In this document: positions 24,773 to 33,899 of the stretch, piece after piece
Position numbering within the stretch: position 1 is the first letter of the stretch
How the letters are laid out: each line of letters starts with the position of its first letter
NCBI GenBank assembly: GCA_947482825.1
Contig: CANKMT010000034.1
Span: forward strand, 1-50,842
From: Betaproteobacteria bacterium
GTDB lineage: Bacteria > Pseudomonadota > Gammaproteobacteria > Burkholderiales > SG8-39
Direction of reading: 5' to 3'
Length of the DNA stretch: 50,842 nucleotides
Translations under genes and position numbers: made by a program
The notes under the pieces: model-generated
Told to the model about the DNA's origin: nothing
What the model saw: the letters and a program-made list of their open reading frames with translations, nothing else
Databases searched by the model: none

Positions 24773-25806
24773 GCTGCGAGTCTCTCCCTGAATTGCGTTT
24801 CCCCGCGGGTTGCCGCTGCGTAATGCAGGCGCTCGCCTGTGCCGGCGAGTCGCGCAAAGAATGCCCAGACCGCCGCGACCTGCGCACCGGCGTCTTCGAT
24901 CGTGTTCATCTCGCGGCGGAAGGCTTCGCCGCCCCGCAGGTCCCGGACGTACCAGCCGATATGCTTGCGCGAAACGCGCAAACCCTGCTCGTCGCCATAG
25001 AAGCCGTGGAGCGCCTGCACATGGGCAACCAGGACCTCGCGGATCTCGGCCACTTTCGGCGCCGCCGGCTGGGTGCCCGTGGCCAGGAAGTGCGCGATCT
25101 CGCGGAAGATCCACGGGCGACCCTGTGCTGCGCGGCCGATCATGACGCCGTCGGCGCCCGTGCGCTCGAGCACCGCTCGCGCCTCCTCGGGCGTGCCGAT
25201 GTCGCCGTTTGCGATCACGGGAATGCCGACGGCCGCCTTGACCTCGGCAATCGTGTCGTACTCGGCGTGTCCCGAAAACCCGCAGGCGCGGGTGCGGCCA
25301 TGCACGGTGAGCAGGCGGATGCCGGCGGCCTCGGCTGTGCGCGCGATGCGTACCGCGTTTCTCGATGCGCGATCCGGGCCGGTGCGGATCTTCAAGGTGA
25401 CGGGCACGTCCACCGCGCCAACCACTGCGTCGAGGATCGCGCCCACCAGCGCCTCGTTGCCAAGCAGCGCCGAACCGGCTGCGACATTGCAGACTTTTTT
25501 CGCCGGGCACCCCATGTTGATGTCGATGATCTGCGCGCCAAGCCCGACGTTGTAGCGCGCCGCGTCGGCCATCGCGGCCGGGTCGGCGCCCGCGATCTGC
25601 ACCGAGATCGGATCGACTTCGCCGGCGTGGTCGGTGCGCAGGCGCGACTTGCGCGTCCCGCGCAACTCGGGCTTCGAAGACACCATCTCGGACACCGCGA
25701 GACCCGCGCCGAAGTGCTTGCACAGCTGGCGGAAGGGGCGATCCGTGACGCCCGCCATGGGGGCAACGAACAAAGCATTGCGCAAGATGTGCGCTCCAAT
25801 CTGCAT
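24769..25806 (-). CDS. dusB: tRNA-dihydrouridine synthase B
   Basis: DusB is a flavoenzyme that reduces uridine 17 (or nearby) in the tRNA D-loop. The 345-residue protein has FVAPMAGVTDRPFRQL, VSEMVSSKPEL, IDINMGCPAKKVCN with the catalytic cysteine C100, and the FMN-binding GIPVIANGDIGTPEEA and GADGVMIGRAAQGRPWIF. I chose ATG 25806, just before IGAHILRNALFVAPM; an in-phase ATG at 25845 would add 13 poorly conserved residues. It overlaps fis and both are likely co-transcribed. Confidence 0.95.
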   Translation of the reverse strand: MQIGAHILRNALFVAPMAGVTDRPFRQLCKHFGAGLAVSEMVSSKPELRGTRKSRLRTDHAGEVDPISVQIAGADPAAMADAARYNVGLGAQIIDINMGCPAKKVCNVAAGSALLGNEALVGAILDAVVGAVDVPVTLKIRTGPDRASRNAVRIARTAEAAGIRLLTVHGRTRACGFSGHAEYDTIAEVKAAVGIPVIANGDIGTPEEARAVLERTGADGVMIGRAAQGRPWIFREIAHFLATGTQPAAPKVAEIREVLVAHVQALHGFYGDEQGLRVSRKHIGWYVRDLRGGEAFRREMNTIEDAGAQVAAVWAFFARLAGTGERLHYAAATRGETQFRERLAA

Positions 25807-25843
25807 CGGAAGGGGGCTGGGATCGGAATGCGAAGGGAAGCGC

Positions 25844-25849
25844 ATTCTA
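25844..25849 (-). promoter_or_regulatory. -10-like box before dusB-fis
   Basis: On the minus strand TAGAAT (25849-25844) would start transcription near 25837, about 31 bases before the dusB ATG. The upstream region is AT-rich (a run of T near 25864-25872) but has no clear -35 hexamer. The gap 25850-26040 holds no gene; it includes a perfect GCCACGCGTGGC palindrome at 25990-26001. Confidence 0.35.
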
Positions 25850-26040
25850 TACGCTCCGTTGCGAAAAAAAATCACGGCCCGCGCGTTTTGTCTCTCCGCA
25901 ACAACATGCAATTGGCATCGCAACGCACCAAACAAGTGAACGGCAATTCAAGATGCGATTGCACTTGACAACGCTGCGCTGCTGCGCTTGCCACGCGTGG
26001 CGAAGCCAAGCGGTTGCACGCGATCGATACGCTGCGCGTG

Positions 26041-27138
26041 CTACCAGGCGGAAGCGCCGTAGATCATGCGTCGCGCGAAAGTCCGGCGGGCCGGCGGGAA
26101 GAGGTCGAGCGAAGTAAGCGCTGCGCCGCGCAGCATGGCCGATAGCGGGTCGCGCCGTACGTAGAGCGTCGCGAGCAGGTCGGTGGCGCGGAGCATTGCG
26201 CGGGCGTCGAGCCGGCGCTTGCGGGCATAGGCTGCGGCGAACGAGGGCGAGCCCAGCGGTTCGGACGCCGAACTGCGAATCAATCCGGCGAGGTCCCACG
26301 CATCGCGCAATCCAAGGTTCAATCCCTGTCCGGCCACCGGGTGGAGCGTTTGCGCCGCATTGCCGAGATAAATCTCGCCCGGCGCACCGGGCTGCGTCCT
26401 GTAGCGCAGGACCAACGGAGTCGCCGAGCGCGCGCCGGCTTTCAGGAAACGCCCGGCACGCTGTCCGAAAGCCGCCTGGAGTTCGGCGAGGAACTGCGTG
26501 TCGCCCATGCCCATTGTTTCGGCCGCGACGGCGTTGGCCCGGCTCCAGACCAGGCCATAGCGACCCTCGAGCGGAAGCAGCGCAAGCGGCCCCTCCGGCG
26601 TAAATCTTTCCCAGGCAACGTGACGCGCCTGGGGCTCGCTATCGATCGACGCAACGATGGCCGTATGCCCATAGTCCTTCGCCGCCGCCTGATCGCCCGT
26701 GGACCCTTCCGCGTGCACGACGAGTTTCGCTTGCGGAGCTTGCGAATCCGCCGCCCAGCCTATTGATGCGTCCACGGCTTCTGCGAGGCGGGAGGCCACT
26801 TCGCCGTAGTCGGCGACATACCCCAGCGCGGGCAGGCCGAGGTCTTCGCTTGAGATGCGTGTGCGCCCGAAGCCGCCCGCCTGCGACACGTGGATCGTCT
26901 CGATGGGTGTGACTCGCAGTTTGTCCCATGCCGCAATTCTTTCGAGGATCAGCCGGCTCCCATAAGACAGCGCGAGCGGGCGAAAGGCCGGGACGACTGG
27001 TTTGTCGGCGAATTCCACGGCCTTGCGTCCGACGAGCGCGACCCGCAGGCCCGCTCCCCGCAAGGCCAGCGCGAGCGCGCAACCCACCGGACCGGCGCCG
27101 TGAATCGCGACATCGACTTCGGCGAGGTGATCGCGCAT
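26041..27138 (-). CDS. ubiH: UbiH-family FAD-dependent hydroxylase of ubiquinone synthesis
   Basis: The 365-residue protein is a flavin monooxygenase of the UbiH/UbiF/UbiI family: dinucleotide fold VAIHGAGPVGCALALAL, and the FAD-contacting IYLGNAAQTLHPVAGQGLNLGLRD. The GNAAQTLHP wording is that of UbiH itself, rather than the GDAAH of the paralogues. The family adds hydroxyl groups to the ubiquinone ring at the membrane. The pepP gene lies 13 bases upstream on the same strand, as in the E. coli pepP-ubiH operon. A second family member is at 46849. Confidence 0.9.
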   Translation of the reverse strand: MRDHLAEVDVAIHGAGPVGCALALALRGAGLRVALVGRKAVEFADKPVVPAFRPLALSYGSRLILERIAAWDKLRVTPIETIHVSQAGGFGRTRISSEDLGLPALGYVADYGEVASRLAEAVDASIGWAADSQAPQAKLVVHAEGSTGDQAAAKDYGHTAIVASIDSEPQARHVAWERFTPEGPLALLPLEGRYGLVWSRANAVAAETMGMGDTQFLAELQAAFGQRAGRFLKAGARSATPLVLRYRTQPGAPGEIYLGNAAQTLHPVAGQGLNLGLRDAWDLAGLIRSSASEPLGSPSFAAAYARKRRLDARAMLRATDLLATLYVRRDPLSAMLRGAALTSLDLFPPARRTFARRMIYGASAW

Positions 27139-27151
27139 CGGCGATTGCGCG

Positions 27152-28471
27152 TCAGAGGGCGCTGCGCATCAGCGCTTCGATATCGTCGATCTTCTTGGGC
27201 GTCTCGTGGGTGATGACTTCACAGCCCGCCTCGGTGACGAGCACGTCGTCTTCGATGCGTACGCCGATGTTCCAGTAGGCCTCGGGCACGCCCTCGCCGG
27301 GTCGCACGTAGAGGCCCGGCTCCACCGTCAGCATCATGCCCGGAACCAGCGGCCGCCATGCGCCGCCGATCTTGTAGTCGCCCGCGTCATGCACGTCCAG
27401 GCCCAGCCAGTGGCCTGTGCGGTGCATGTAGAAGCGACGATAGGATTCCTTCTCGAGCGCTTCGTCGAGCGTGCCTTCGAGAAGCTTGAGGTCGAGCATG
27501 CCCTGGGCAAGGACCTTCACCGCGGCGTCGTGCGGCTCGTTCCAGCCCTTTGCGGCGCGCGTCTCGCGCATTGCGGCTGCCTGGGCGGCGAGCACGAGCT
27601 CATAGATCGCGCGCTGCGGCCCGGAAAAGCGCCCGTTGACCGGAAAGGTGCGCGTGATGTCGGAAGCGTATCCGTCGAGTTCGCAACCCGCGTCGATGAG
27701 GAGCAGGTCGCCATCGGCCATGCGCGCGTCATTGCCGACGTAGTGCAGGACGCACGCATTCGCGCCCGAAGCGACGATCGGCGAATACGCCGGGAATTGG
27801 GCCCCGTGGCGGCGGAAAGCATAGAGCAGCTCGGCTTCGATTTCGTATTCGTAACGCCCGGGCCGGGTCGCCTGCATGGCGCGCCGATGCGCATCGGCCG
27901 AAATGGTCGCGGCCCGGCGCATCGTCGCGAGCTCTGCGTCGTCCTTGATGAGGCGCATCTCGTCGAGCGGGACCCGCAGGTCCCCGATGCTCGACGGCGC
28001 CGCAATTCCGAGACGGACTTTCTCGCGCACGGCGTTCAGCCATCCCATGATGCGCGCGTCCCAGGCCCCATCCGCGCCGGGCGCGTAGTGCAGCACAGGC
28101 TGGTTGGCCAGGAGCTCGGGCAGGCGAGCATCCAGTTCCGCGATCGGGTACGCCTCGTCGAAGCCGAACTTTTCACGCGCGCCTGCGGGGCCGTGGCGGA
28201 ACCCGTCCCAGATCTCGCGCTCCTCGTTCTTCTCAGGGCAAAAAAGGATCGAGCGCGGCGGGTCTGCGGCGACAACCACCAGAACCGAGTCCGGCTCGAT
28301 GAAGCCCGTCAGGTAATGAAAGTAACTGTCGAAGCGATAGGGATAGTGCGCATCCCGGTTGCGAATACGCTCGGGCGCGGTTGGAACCACGGCCACGCCG
28401 CTGCGCATTGCGGCGGCCAGCCGCAAGCGGCGCTCCGCATGGAGGCTGGTGTGGATTGCAAGGTCGTTCAT
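27152..28471 (-). CDS. pepP: Xaa-Pro aminopeptidase P
   Basis: PepP removes N-terminal residues that precede proline. The 439-residue protein has an N-terminal creatinase-like domain (RFDSYFHYLTGFIEPDSVLV) and the pita-bread catalytic domain. The dimetal ligands appear in LLIDAGCELDGYASDITRTF, HRTGHWLGLDVHD, MLTVEPGLY and VRIEDDVLVT. I chose the ATG at 28471, which shares one base with the murU stop (TGATG). The gene is part of an amgK-murU-pepP-ubiH chain. Confidence 0.96.
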   Translation of the reverse strand: MNDLAIHTSLHAERRLRLAAAMRSGVAVVPTAPERIRNRDAHYPYRFDSYFHYLTGFIEPDSVLVVVAADPPRSILFCPEKNEEREIWDGFRHGPAGAREKFGFDEAYPIAELDARLPELLANQPVLHYAPGADGAWDARIMGWLNAVREKVRLGIAAPSSIGDLRVPLDEMRLIKDDAELATMRRAATISADAHRRAMQATRPGRYEYEIEAELLYAFRRHGAQFPAYSPIVASGANACVLHYVGNDARMADGDLLLIDAGCELDGYASDITRTFPVNGRFSGPQRAIYELVLAAQAAAMRETRAAKGWNEPHDAAVKVLAQGMLDLKLLEGTLDEALEKESYRRFYMHRTGHWLGLDVHDAGDYKIGGAWRPLVPGMMLTVEPGLYVRPGEGVPEAYWNIGVRIEDDVLVTEAGCEVITHETPKKIDDIEALMRSAL

Positions 28472-29139
28472 CAGGTCTTCATCCGGTTGAGTTCGGCCAG
28501 CCGTTCGGGGGTGCCAACGTCGCTCCACGAGCCGGTATGGAGTTCGCCGCCCAGTTGTCCTGCCGCTGCGCGCGCGCGAAGCAAAGGGGCCAGCGGCGCT
28601 TTGTCGCCGGCTGCGACGCCGTCGACGATGCCCGGGTCGAATACAGCGATCCCCGAGTAAGTGTAGCGCGGCGCAGGCTGGTTGCCGACCTTTCCTGCCG
28701 CAAGCGAAAAGTCACCCTGCGGACGAAAGGGCGGGTTGGGCACCATCACGAGATGACCGACCCTTCCTTCGATGCCGGCCGGGGCGCGCAACCGCGCGAA
28801 AGGGTAGTCGCAAAACACGTCAGCATTCACGGCGAGGAAGGGCGCGTGTCCAAGCAGTGCGCGCGCATTCGCGATGCCCCCGGCGGTCTCGAGCGCATGC
28901 TCTTCGCGCGACCAAGCAATGCTCACGCCCCAGCGGCCGCCGTCGCCCAACGCGCTCATGAGCAGGTCACCCAAATGTGCAGCGTTGATCACGATCTCGC
29001 GAAACCCAGCGGCGGCGAGCCGTTCGAGATGCCAGACGATCAACGGTTTGCCGCGTACTTCCAGTAGCGGCTTGGGCAGCGTGTCGGTCAGCGGCCGGAG
29101 GCGTTCGCCACGGCCGGCGGCGAGGATCATGGCCCGCAT
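28471..29139 (-). CDS. murU: MurNAc-alpha-1-phosphate uridylyltransferase (MurU)
   Basis: The 222-residue protein is a sugar-phosphate nucleotidyltransferase with MILAAGRGERLRPLTDTLPK at its start, KPLIVWHLERLAAAG, and VNADVFCDYPF with the metal-binding aspartate. In the cell-wall recycling route of many Gram-negatives lacking the E. coli-type pathway, MurU makes UDP-MurNAc from MurNAc-1-phosphate produced by AmgK. The adjacent amgK, joined by a TGATG overlap, supports this over a mannose-1-phosphate guanylyltransferase label. ATG 29130 is an alternative start. Confidence 0.88.
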   Translation of the reverse strand: MRAMILAAGRGERLRPLTDTLPKPLLEVRGKPLIVWHLERLAAAGFREIVINAAHLGDLLMSALGDGGRWGVSIAWSREEHALETAGGIANARALLGHAPFLAVNADVFCDYPFARLRAPAGIEGRVGHLVMVPNPPFRPQGDFSLAAGKVGNQPAPRYTYSGIAVFDPGIVDGVAAGDKAPLAPLLRARAAAGQLGGELHTGSWSDVGTPERLAELNRMKT

Positions 29140-30161
29140 CAGAACGTGTACCCCACCTTCGCGGAGTCCCCGTGCAAACGTTCGAGCAGGTCCGCCAGCG
29201 GACTCAGTGGGCGATAGCGCGCGCAGGCCCTCCGCAGGTAATCGAGCACCAGCGGCAGGTCGGCAAGATAGCGTTGCTTGCCGTCGCGATGGCACAGCCG
29301 CGCAAAGATCCCGGCCACCTTGAGGTGGCGCTGCACGCCCATCCATTCGAAATCGCGGTAGAAATCGTGGAAGTCGGCGCTCACCGGCAGCCCGGCCTTG
29401 CGCGCCCTTTCCCAATAGCGCACGCACCAGTCGATCACGCGTTCCTCTTCCCAGCGGACGTAGGCATCCTTGAGCAGGGACACGAGGTCGTAGGTGATCG
29501 GCCCGCAGACGGCGTCCTGGAAGTCGATCACGCCCGGCAACGGGTCGCACACCATCAGGTTGCGCGAATGGTAGTCGCGATGCACGTGGACGCGCGGTTG
29601 GGCAAGATTATTGGCGACGATCAGGCTGAACGCCGCGGCAAGAATCCCGGCGTCCTTCGGCGCGAGCGAAGCACGCAACTGTCTGGCAACGTACCACTCG
29701 GGGAAAAGTCCCAGTTCCCGCCTGAGCAAAGCTTCGTCATACGGCGGCAGTTCGCTCTCGGCGCGCGCGCGCTGGATCTGCACGAGCGTGTCGATAGCCG
29801 AGAGGTAAAGCTCGTCGGCCCGTCCGGTTTGCGCGGCGCCGGCATCCAGCTCGTCGAGATAAGTCGTGCCGCCAAGGTCTTCGAGCAGCAGGAACCCGGC
29901 GTCGAGATTCGTCGCTTCGATGGCGGGTACATGAGCACCGGCGGCGCCGAACAACCGCGCCACGTTCAGGAAGGGGCGGCAGTCCTCCTTGCCGGGCGGC
30001 GCATCCATCGCGATGAGCGAGCGCTGACCATCGACGAACGAAACGCGGAAATAGCGGCGAAAACTGGCGTCCTCGGAGGCGGGTGCGAGCGTGAAGGCGC
30101 GCTCCCCGAATCGGGCGGACAGCCAGCCATGCAAGGCGAGCAGGCGTGAGTCGTGATTCAT
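29139..30161 (-). CDS. amgK: N-acetylmuramate/N-acetylglucosamine kinase (AmgK)
   Basis: The 340-residue protein belongs to the aminoglycoside-phosphotransferase/choline-kinase fold: ASFRRYFRVSF in the N-lobe, FLLLEDLGGTTYLD, the catalytic VHVHRDYHSRNLMV and metal-binding VIDFQDAVCGPITYDL. AmgK phosphorylates the anomeric hydroxyl of MurNAc and GlcNAc released from peptidoglycan. The gene heads the minus-strand chain amgK-murU-pepP-ubiH and is divergent from lptD, with 128 bases between them. Confidence 0.9.
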   Translation of the reverse strand: MNHDSRLLALHGWLSARFGERAFTLAPASEDASFRRYFRVSFVDGQRSLIAMDAPPGKEDCRPFLNVARLFGAAGAHVPAIEATNLDAGFLLLEDLGGTTYLDELDAGAAQTGRADELYLSAIDTLVQIQRARAESELPPYDEALLRRELGLFPEWYVARQLRASLAPKDAGILAAAFSLIVANNLAQPRVHVHRDYHSRNLMVCDPLPGVIDFQDAVCGPITYDLVSLLKDAYVRWEEERVIDWCVRYWERARKAGLPVSADFHDFYRDFEWMGVQRHLKVAGIFARLCHRDGKQRYLADLPLVLDYLRRACARYRPLSPLADLLERLHGDSAKVGYTF

Positions 30162-30226
30162 CCAGGAACCGGTGAGCGCCGGCAACGGGCGGGGTGAAAT
30201 GTCCGCATCGCATTGCCCGCTTTGCA

Positions 30227-30255
30227 TTGCCTTCTCGCGCGAATTGTGCGATTTT
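30227..30255 (+). promoter_or_regulatory. Possible lptD promoter
   Basis: TTGCCT (30227-30232) and GATTTT (30250-30255) are 17 bases apart, and TGC just before the second box fits an extended -10. The match is weak. It lies in the only gap between divergent amgK and lptD. Confidence 0.3.
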
Positions 30256-30289
30256 AGCAGCCCGGTTTTCTTCCTCGTCCAGACCCCAC

Positions 30290-32554
30290 ATGCAGCTCTT
30301 TCCGGCGCGCCTGGCGGCGCTCCCCGCGGCGTGTTTCGCCGCGTGGTGCGCAGCCTTCTCCGGCGCCTTGCTGGCGCAGGCGGGCACCCCGCCCATTGCG
30401 CCGAAGGAAAAGGGCCCGACCTATATCGATGCCAGGCGCATCGACGCAGTGATGGACATCGAGGTCTCCGCCAGCGGCAAGGCCGAGCTCAGGCAGGACG
30501 ACACGACGATCTACGGCGAGCGCATCCGCTTCAACCAGGAGTTCGGCCGCATCGACGCCGATGGCGGTGTGCGGCTGGAGCAGGGGCTCGACCGGTTTTC
30601 CGGCTCGCGGCTGCAATTCGATGCGGGCGCTGCGACCGGCGTCATCGAGGACCCGGTGTTTTCGATCCGCGGCGGCGACAAGCCGGCGCGCGGCAAGGCC
30701 GAGCGAATCGATTTTCTCGGCAAGGACCGCTACGCAATGCGCAACGGCTCGTTTACCACCTGCGAGCCCGGCAAGGAAGACTGGACGATCGAGGGCCGAT
30801 CGCTCGAGCTCGACTACGAGGAGCAGTCCGCAACCGTGCGCGACGGCAAGCTGCGCTTCCTCGACCAGACCATCGCGGTCCTGCCCTGGATGAGTTTCCC
30901 GCTCGAAAAGGGCCGCAAGACCGGGTTCCTGGCGCCGGGCTACACGCAGTCCACGCGCAGCGGCCTCGAGCTGAGCACACCGTTTTACTGGAACATCTCG
31001 CCCGAGAAGGACGCGACGATCACGCCGCGCTACCTCAGCAAGCGCGGCATCATGATGCAATCCGAATTCCGCTACATGGACCGCGGTTATACCGGTACCG
31101 CGAGCCTGGAATACCTGCCCGACGACCAGCGAGCCGGCCGCAACCGCTACGGATTGTCGCTCTACCACCAGCAAACCTTCTCGCCGAACCTGTTCGGCCG
31201 GCTCGACCTCAACCGGGTGTCCGACAGCCGCTATTTCGTCGACCTGTTCTCCAAGGTGCGCCAGACTTCGCAGGCCGCCACCCAGCGCGAAGGATTCCTG
31301 CAGTACAACGGCGACAACTACTGGCTGCAAGGCCGCATCCAGCGTTTCCAGACCCTGCAGGATCCGCTCGCGCCGATCGTGAGCCCGTACCAACGGGTGC
31401 CACAAATATCTTTGGGCACGTGGAAGAACGATGTCGCCGGCGTCGCCGACCTCGCGCTGCAGGCCGAGTACGCGCGGTTCACGCATTCGACGCTGGTCGA
31501 GGGCACGCGCATCAAGGCCAACCCGACGTTCTCCGCGCCCTATCTCATGCCGGGATTCTTTTTCACGCCCAAGGCGGGCCTGCACACGTCGAGCTACAAC
31601 CTGGACCGGACCGCCGTGGGCCAGGCGGACCGCCAAAGTGTGACGGTGCCCTGGATGAGCTTGGACAGCGGCCTGGTTTTCGAGCGGCCCATGAACTTCT
31701 ACGGGCGCGACTACTCGCAGACCATCGAGCCGCGCGTTTACTACTTGCGCGCGGCGTATCGCAACCAAGGCAGCGTCCCCCTCTTCGATACCGCGCTCGC
31801 CGACTTCAACTATTCGCAGCTCTTCAGCGAAAACCGGTTCGCGGGCGGCGACCGTTTCGGCGACGCAAACCAGCTCACCCTGGCGACGACCTCGCGGCTC
31901 CTCTTCCCGAGCGGACAGGAGTTCCTGCGCGCCACAATCGGGCAGCGCTTCTACTTCAACGACGAGCGGGTCGGCCTCGTTGCGCCGACCGCAGCCGCGC
32001 CGCTGCGCACTTTCGGCCAGTCCGATCTGCTCGCCTCGGTCGGCGCGCGCGTTGCCCAGCACTGGAATTTCGACACCACGATCCAGTACAACAACCGCCT
32101 CGAACGCACCGAGCGCACCGGCGTGAACCTGCGCTATTCGCCGGAGTTCGCGAAATTCATCAACCTCGGCTACCGGTTCACACGGGACGCGCTCAACCCG
32201 ATCGACCAGGTCGACCTCTCCGGGCAGTGGCCGATAGGCCGGGGCTGGTATGCGGTCGGCCGCTACAACTACTCGTTCTTTGACAGTCGCCTGCTGGAGG
32301 GGGTGGGCGGCGTGGAATACAATGCGGGTTGCTGGGTGGTGCGGTTCGTGGTCCAACGCCTCCAGGTGGCAACGCAGCTCGCATCGACTTCTTATTACGT
32401 GCAACTCGAGCTGAACGACCTGGCCCGGATCGGGTCCGACCCGTTCGATCTCCTGAAGCGTGCGGTCCCGGGCTACACGGCAACCAACACGCGCACCGAC
32501 CAACCGATGCCCGCGAACCTCCAGCGAAGGCTCCCTTTTGAACAGGTGTACTGA
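30290..32554 (+). CDS. lptD: LPS assembly outer-membrane protein LptD
   Basis: LptD forms the outer-membrane channel that, with LptE, places LPS in the outer leaflet. I chose ATG 30290 (754 residues) because it starts a good signal peptide ending near LLAQAG; a frame back to 30194 adds no such feature. An N-terminal beta-jellyroll (OstA-like, about residues 45-170) is followed by the LptD barrel, with LPWMSFPLEKGRKTGFLAPGY and many alternating aromatic strands. The mature protein has only two cysteines, C158 and C681, against four in E. coli, so only one inter-domain disulfide is possible. surA follows four bases later. Confidence 0.95.
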   Translation: MQLFPARLAALPAACFAAWCAAFSGALLAQAGTPPIAPKEKGPTYIDARRIDAVMDIEVSASGKAELRQDDTTIYGERIRFNQEFGRIDADGGVRLEQGLDRFSGSRLQFDAGAATGVIEDPVFSIRGGDKPARGKAERIDFLGKDRYAMRNGSFTTCEPGKEDWTIEGRSLELDYEEQSATVRDGKLRFLDQTIAVLPWMSFPLEKGRKTGFLAPGYTQSTRSGLELSTPFYWNISPEKDATITPRYLSKRGIMMQSEFRYMDRGYTGTASLEYLPDDQRAGRNRYGLSLYHQQTFSPNLFGRLDLNRVSDSRYFVDLFSKVRQTSQAATQREGFLQYNGDNYWLQGRIQRFQTLQDPLAPIVSPYQRVPQISLGTWKNDVAGVADLALQAEYARFTHSTLVEGTRIKANPTFSAPYLMPGFFFTPKAGLHTSSYNLDRTAVGQADRQSVTVPWMSLDSGLVFERPMNFYGRDYSQTIEPRVYYLRAAYRNQGSVPLFDTALADFNYSQLFSENRFAGGDRFGDANQLTLATTSRLLFPSGQEFLRATIGQRFYFNDERVGLVAPTAAAPLRTFGQSDLLASVGARVAQHWNFDTTIQYNNRLERTERTGVNLRYSPEFAKFINLGYRFTRDALNPIDQVDLSGQWPIGRGWYAVGRYNYSFFDSRLLEGVGGVEYNAGCWVVRFVVQRLQVATQLASTSYYVQLELNDLARIGSDPFDLLKRAVPGYTATNTRTDQPMPANLQRRLPFEQVY

Positions 32555-32558
32555 CTTG

Positions 32559-33875
32559 ATGAACCGGCGTTTGGCGCCCTTGTGGGTCGTTGCCGCAGTG
32601 TTCTGCCAGGCCGCGGGCCCCGCGGTGGCGCAGCGCGTTTCGCTGGTCGACCGCATCGTGGCCGTGGTGAACAGCGAGGTCGTGACCCAGACGGAACTCA
32701 CCGAGCGGATCGCGATCGCCGAGCGCCAGCTCAAGCGGCAGAACACCCCGCCGCCCGAGCCGCGCCAGCTCGAGCGGCAGGTGCTCGAGCGGCTGATCCT
32801 CGAGAAATCCCAGCTCCAGATGGCGAAAGAGACCGGGCTGCGCGCCGACGAGGTGCAACTGGACCGGGCGCTGGCCAGGATTGCCGAAAACAACAAGATG
32901 ACGCTGGCGGCCTTTCGCGAGGCACTCGAAAAGGACGGCCTGAAGTTCGAGCGTTTCCGCGAGGAGATCAGGAGCGAGATCATGCTCACCCGGCTGCGCG
33001 AAAGGGAGGTCGACGACAAGATCCAGGTGAGCGACAGCGAGATCGACCTTTACATCGCCGAAGCCCAGGGACCCGGCGCGCCGCTGGGCGATGTCGAGTA
33101 CGACTTCGCCCACGTGCTGCTGCGCCTGCCCGAGCAGGCGTCGCCTGAGACGATCCAGTCTGCGCGAGGCCGCGCGGAGCGGGTCATCGCTGAAGCCAAG
33201 GGCGGGGCCGACTTCGCGCGGCTCGCGGCAAGCTATTCGGACGCGCCGGACGCACTCGCGGGCGGCAACATGGGATGGCGGGCGCACGACAGGTTGCCCG
33301 AGGTCTTTTCCGCGGCGCTCAAGGCCCTGCGGCCCGGCGAAGTCTCGCCGCCGCTGCGCAGCCCCGCCGGATACCATGTGCTCAAGCTGATCGAAAGGCG
33401 TGGCGGCGCGCCATCGCTCGCCGGTGCGCCGGTGCAGCAGACGCGCGCGAGGCACATCCTCATCAAGACCAACGAAGTCGTGTCCGAAGTCGATGCACGC
33501 CGGCGTCTCGTCGGCCTGCGCGAACGCATTGCCAGCGGCACCGACTTCGCCGAGATGGCCCGTCTGCAATCGGAGGACAGTTCCGCCTCCAAAGGCGGCG
33601 ACCTCGACTGGATCTATAAAGGCGACACGGTGCCCGAGTTCGAGCGCGCCATGGATGAGCTCAAGGCGGGCGAGCTCAGCCAGCCGGTCAAGACCCAGTT
33701 CGGCTTTCACCTGATCCAGGTGCTCGAGCGCCGCGTCGCAGACGTGAGCGCCGAGCGCCGCCGGCTTCAGGCGCGCCAGGCGTTGCGTGAGCGCCGCGCC
33801 GACGAGGCCTACCAGGATTGGCTGCGCCAATTGCGCGACCGTACTTACGTCGAGATCCGCCTCGAAGACCGGTAG
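32559..33875 (+). CDS. surA: Periplasmic chaperone and peptidyl-prolyl isomerase SurA
   Basis: SurA escorts outer-membrane proteins, LptD among them, across the periplasm. The 438-residue protein has a signal peptide (APLWVVAAVFCQAAGPAVA, cut before QRVS), the N-terminal chaperone core (VDRIVAVVNSEVVTQTEL), and two parvulin domains. The first runs from about YDFAHVLLRLPE to PAGYHVLKLIERR, and the second from ARHILIKTNEVV to FGFHLIQVLERR. The C-terminal helix completes the core. It starts four bases after lptD, so the substrate and its chaperone are made together. Confidence 0.97.
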   Translation: MNRRLAPLWVVAAVFCQAAGPAVAQRVSLVDRIVAVVNSEVVTQTELTERIAIAERQLKRQNTPPPEPRQLERQVLERLILEKSQLQMAKETGLRADEVQLDRALARIAENNKMTLAAFREALEKDGLKFERFREEIRSEIMLTRLREREVDDKIQVSDSEIDLYIAEAQGPGAPLGDVEYDFAHVLLRLPEQASPETIQSARGRAERVIAEAKGGADFARLAASYSDAPDALAGGNMGWRAHDRLPEVFSAALKALRPGEVSPPLRSPAGYHVLKLIERRGGAPSLAGAPVQQTRARHILIKTNEVVSEVDARRRLVGLRERIASGTDFAEMARLQSEDSSASKGGDLDWIYKGDTVPEFERAMDELKAGELSQPVKTQFGFHLIQVLERRVADVSAERRRLQARQALRERRADEAYQDWLRQLRDRTYVEIRLEDR

Positions 33876-33899
33876 CGAGTCTGGCGCAAAGGGGTGACG

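Noticed and set aside
25990..26001. Perfect palindrome GCCACGCGTGGC between ubiH and dusB as an operator or terminator
   Set aside because: Short, GC-only, no T-run, and not placed at a promoter; chance palindromes of this kind are common in GC-rich DNA.
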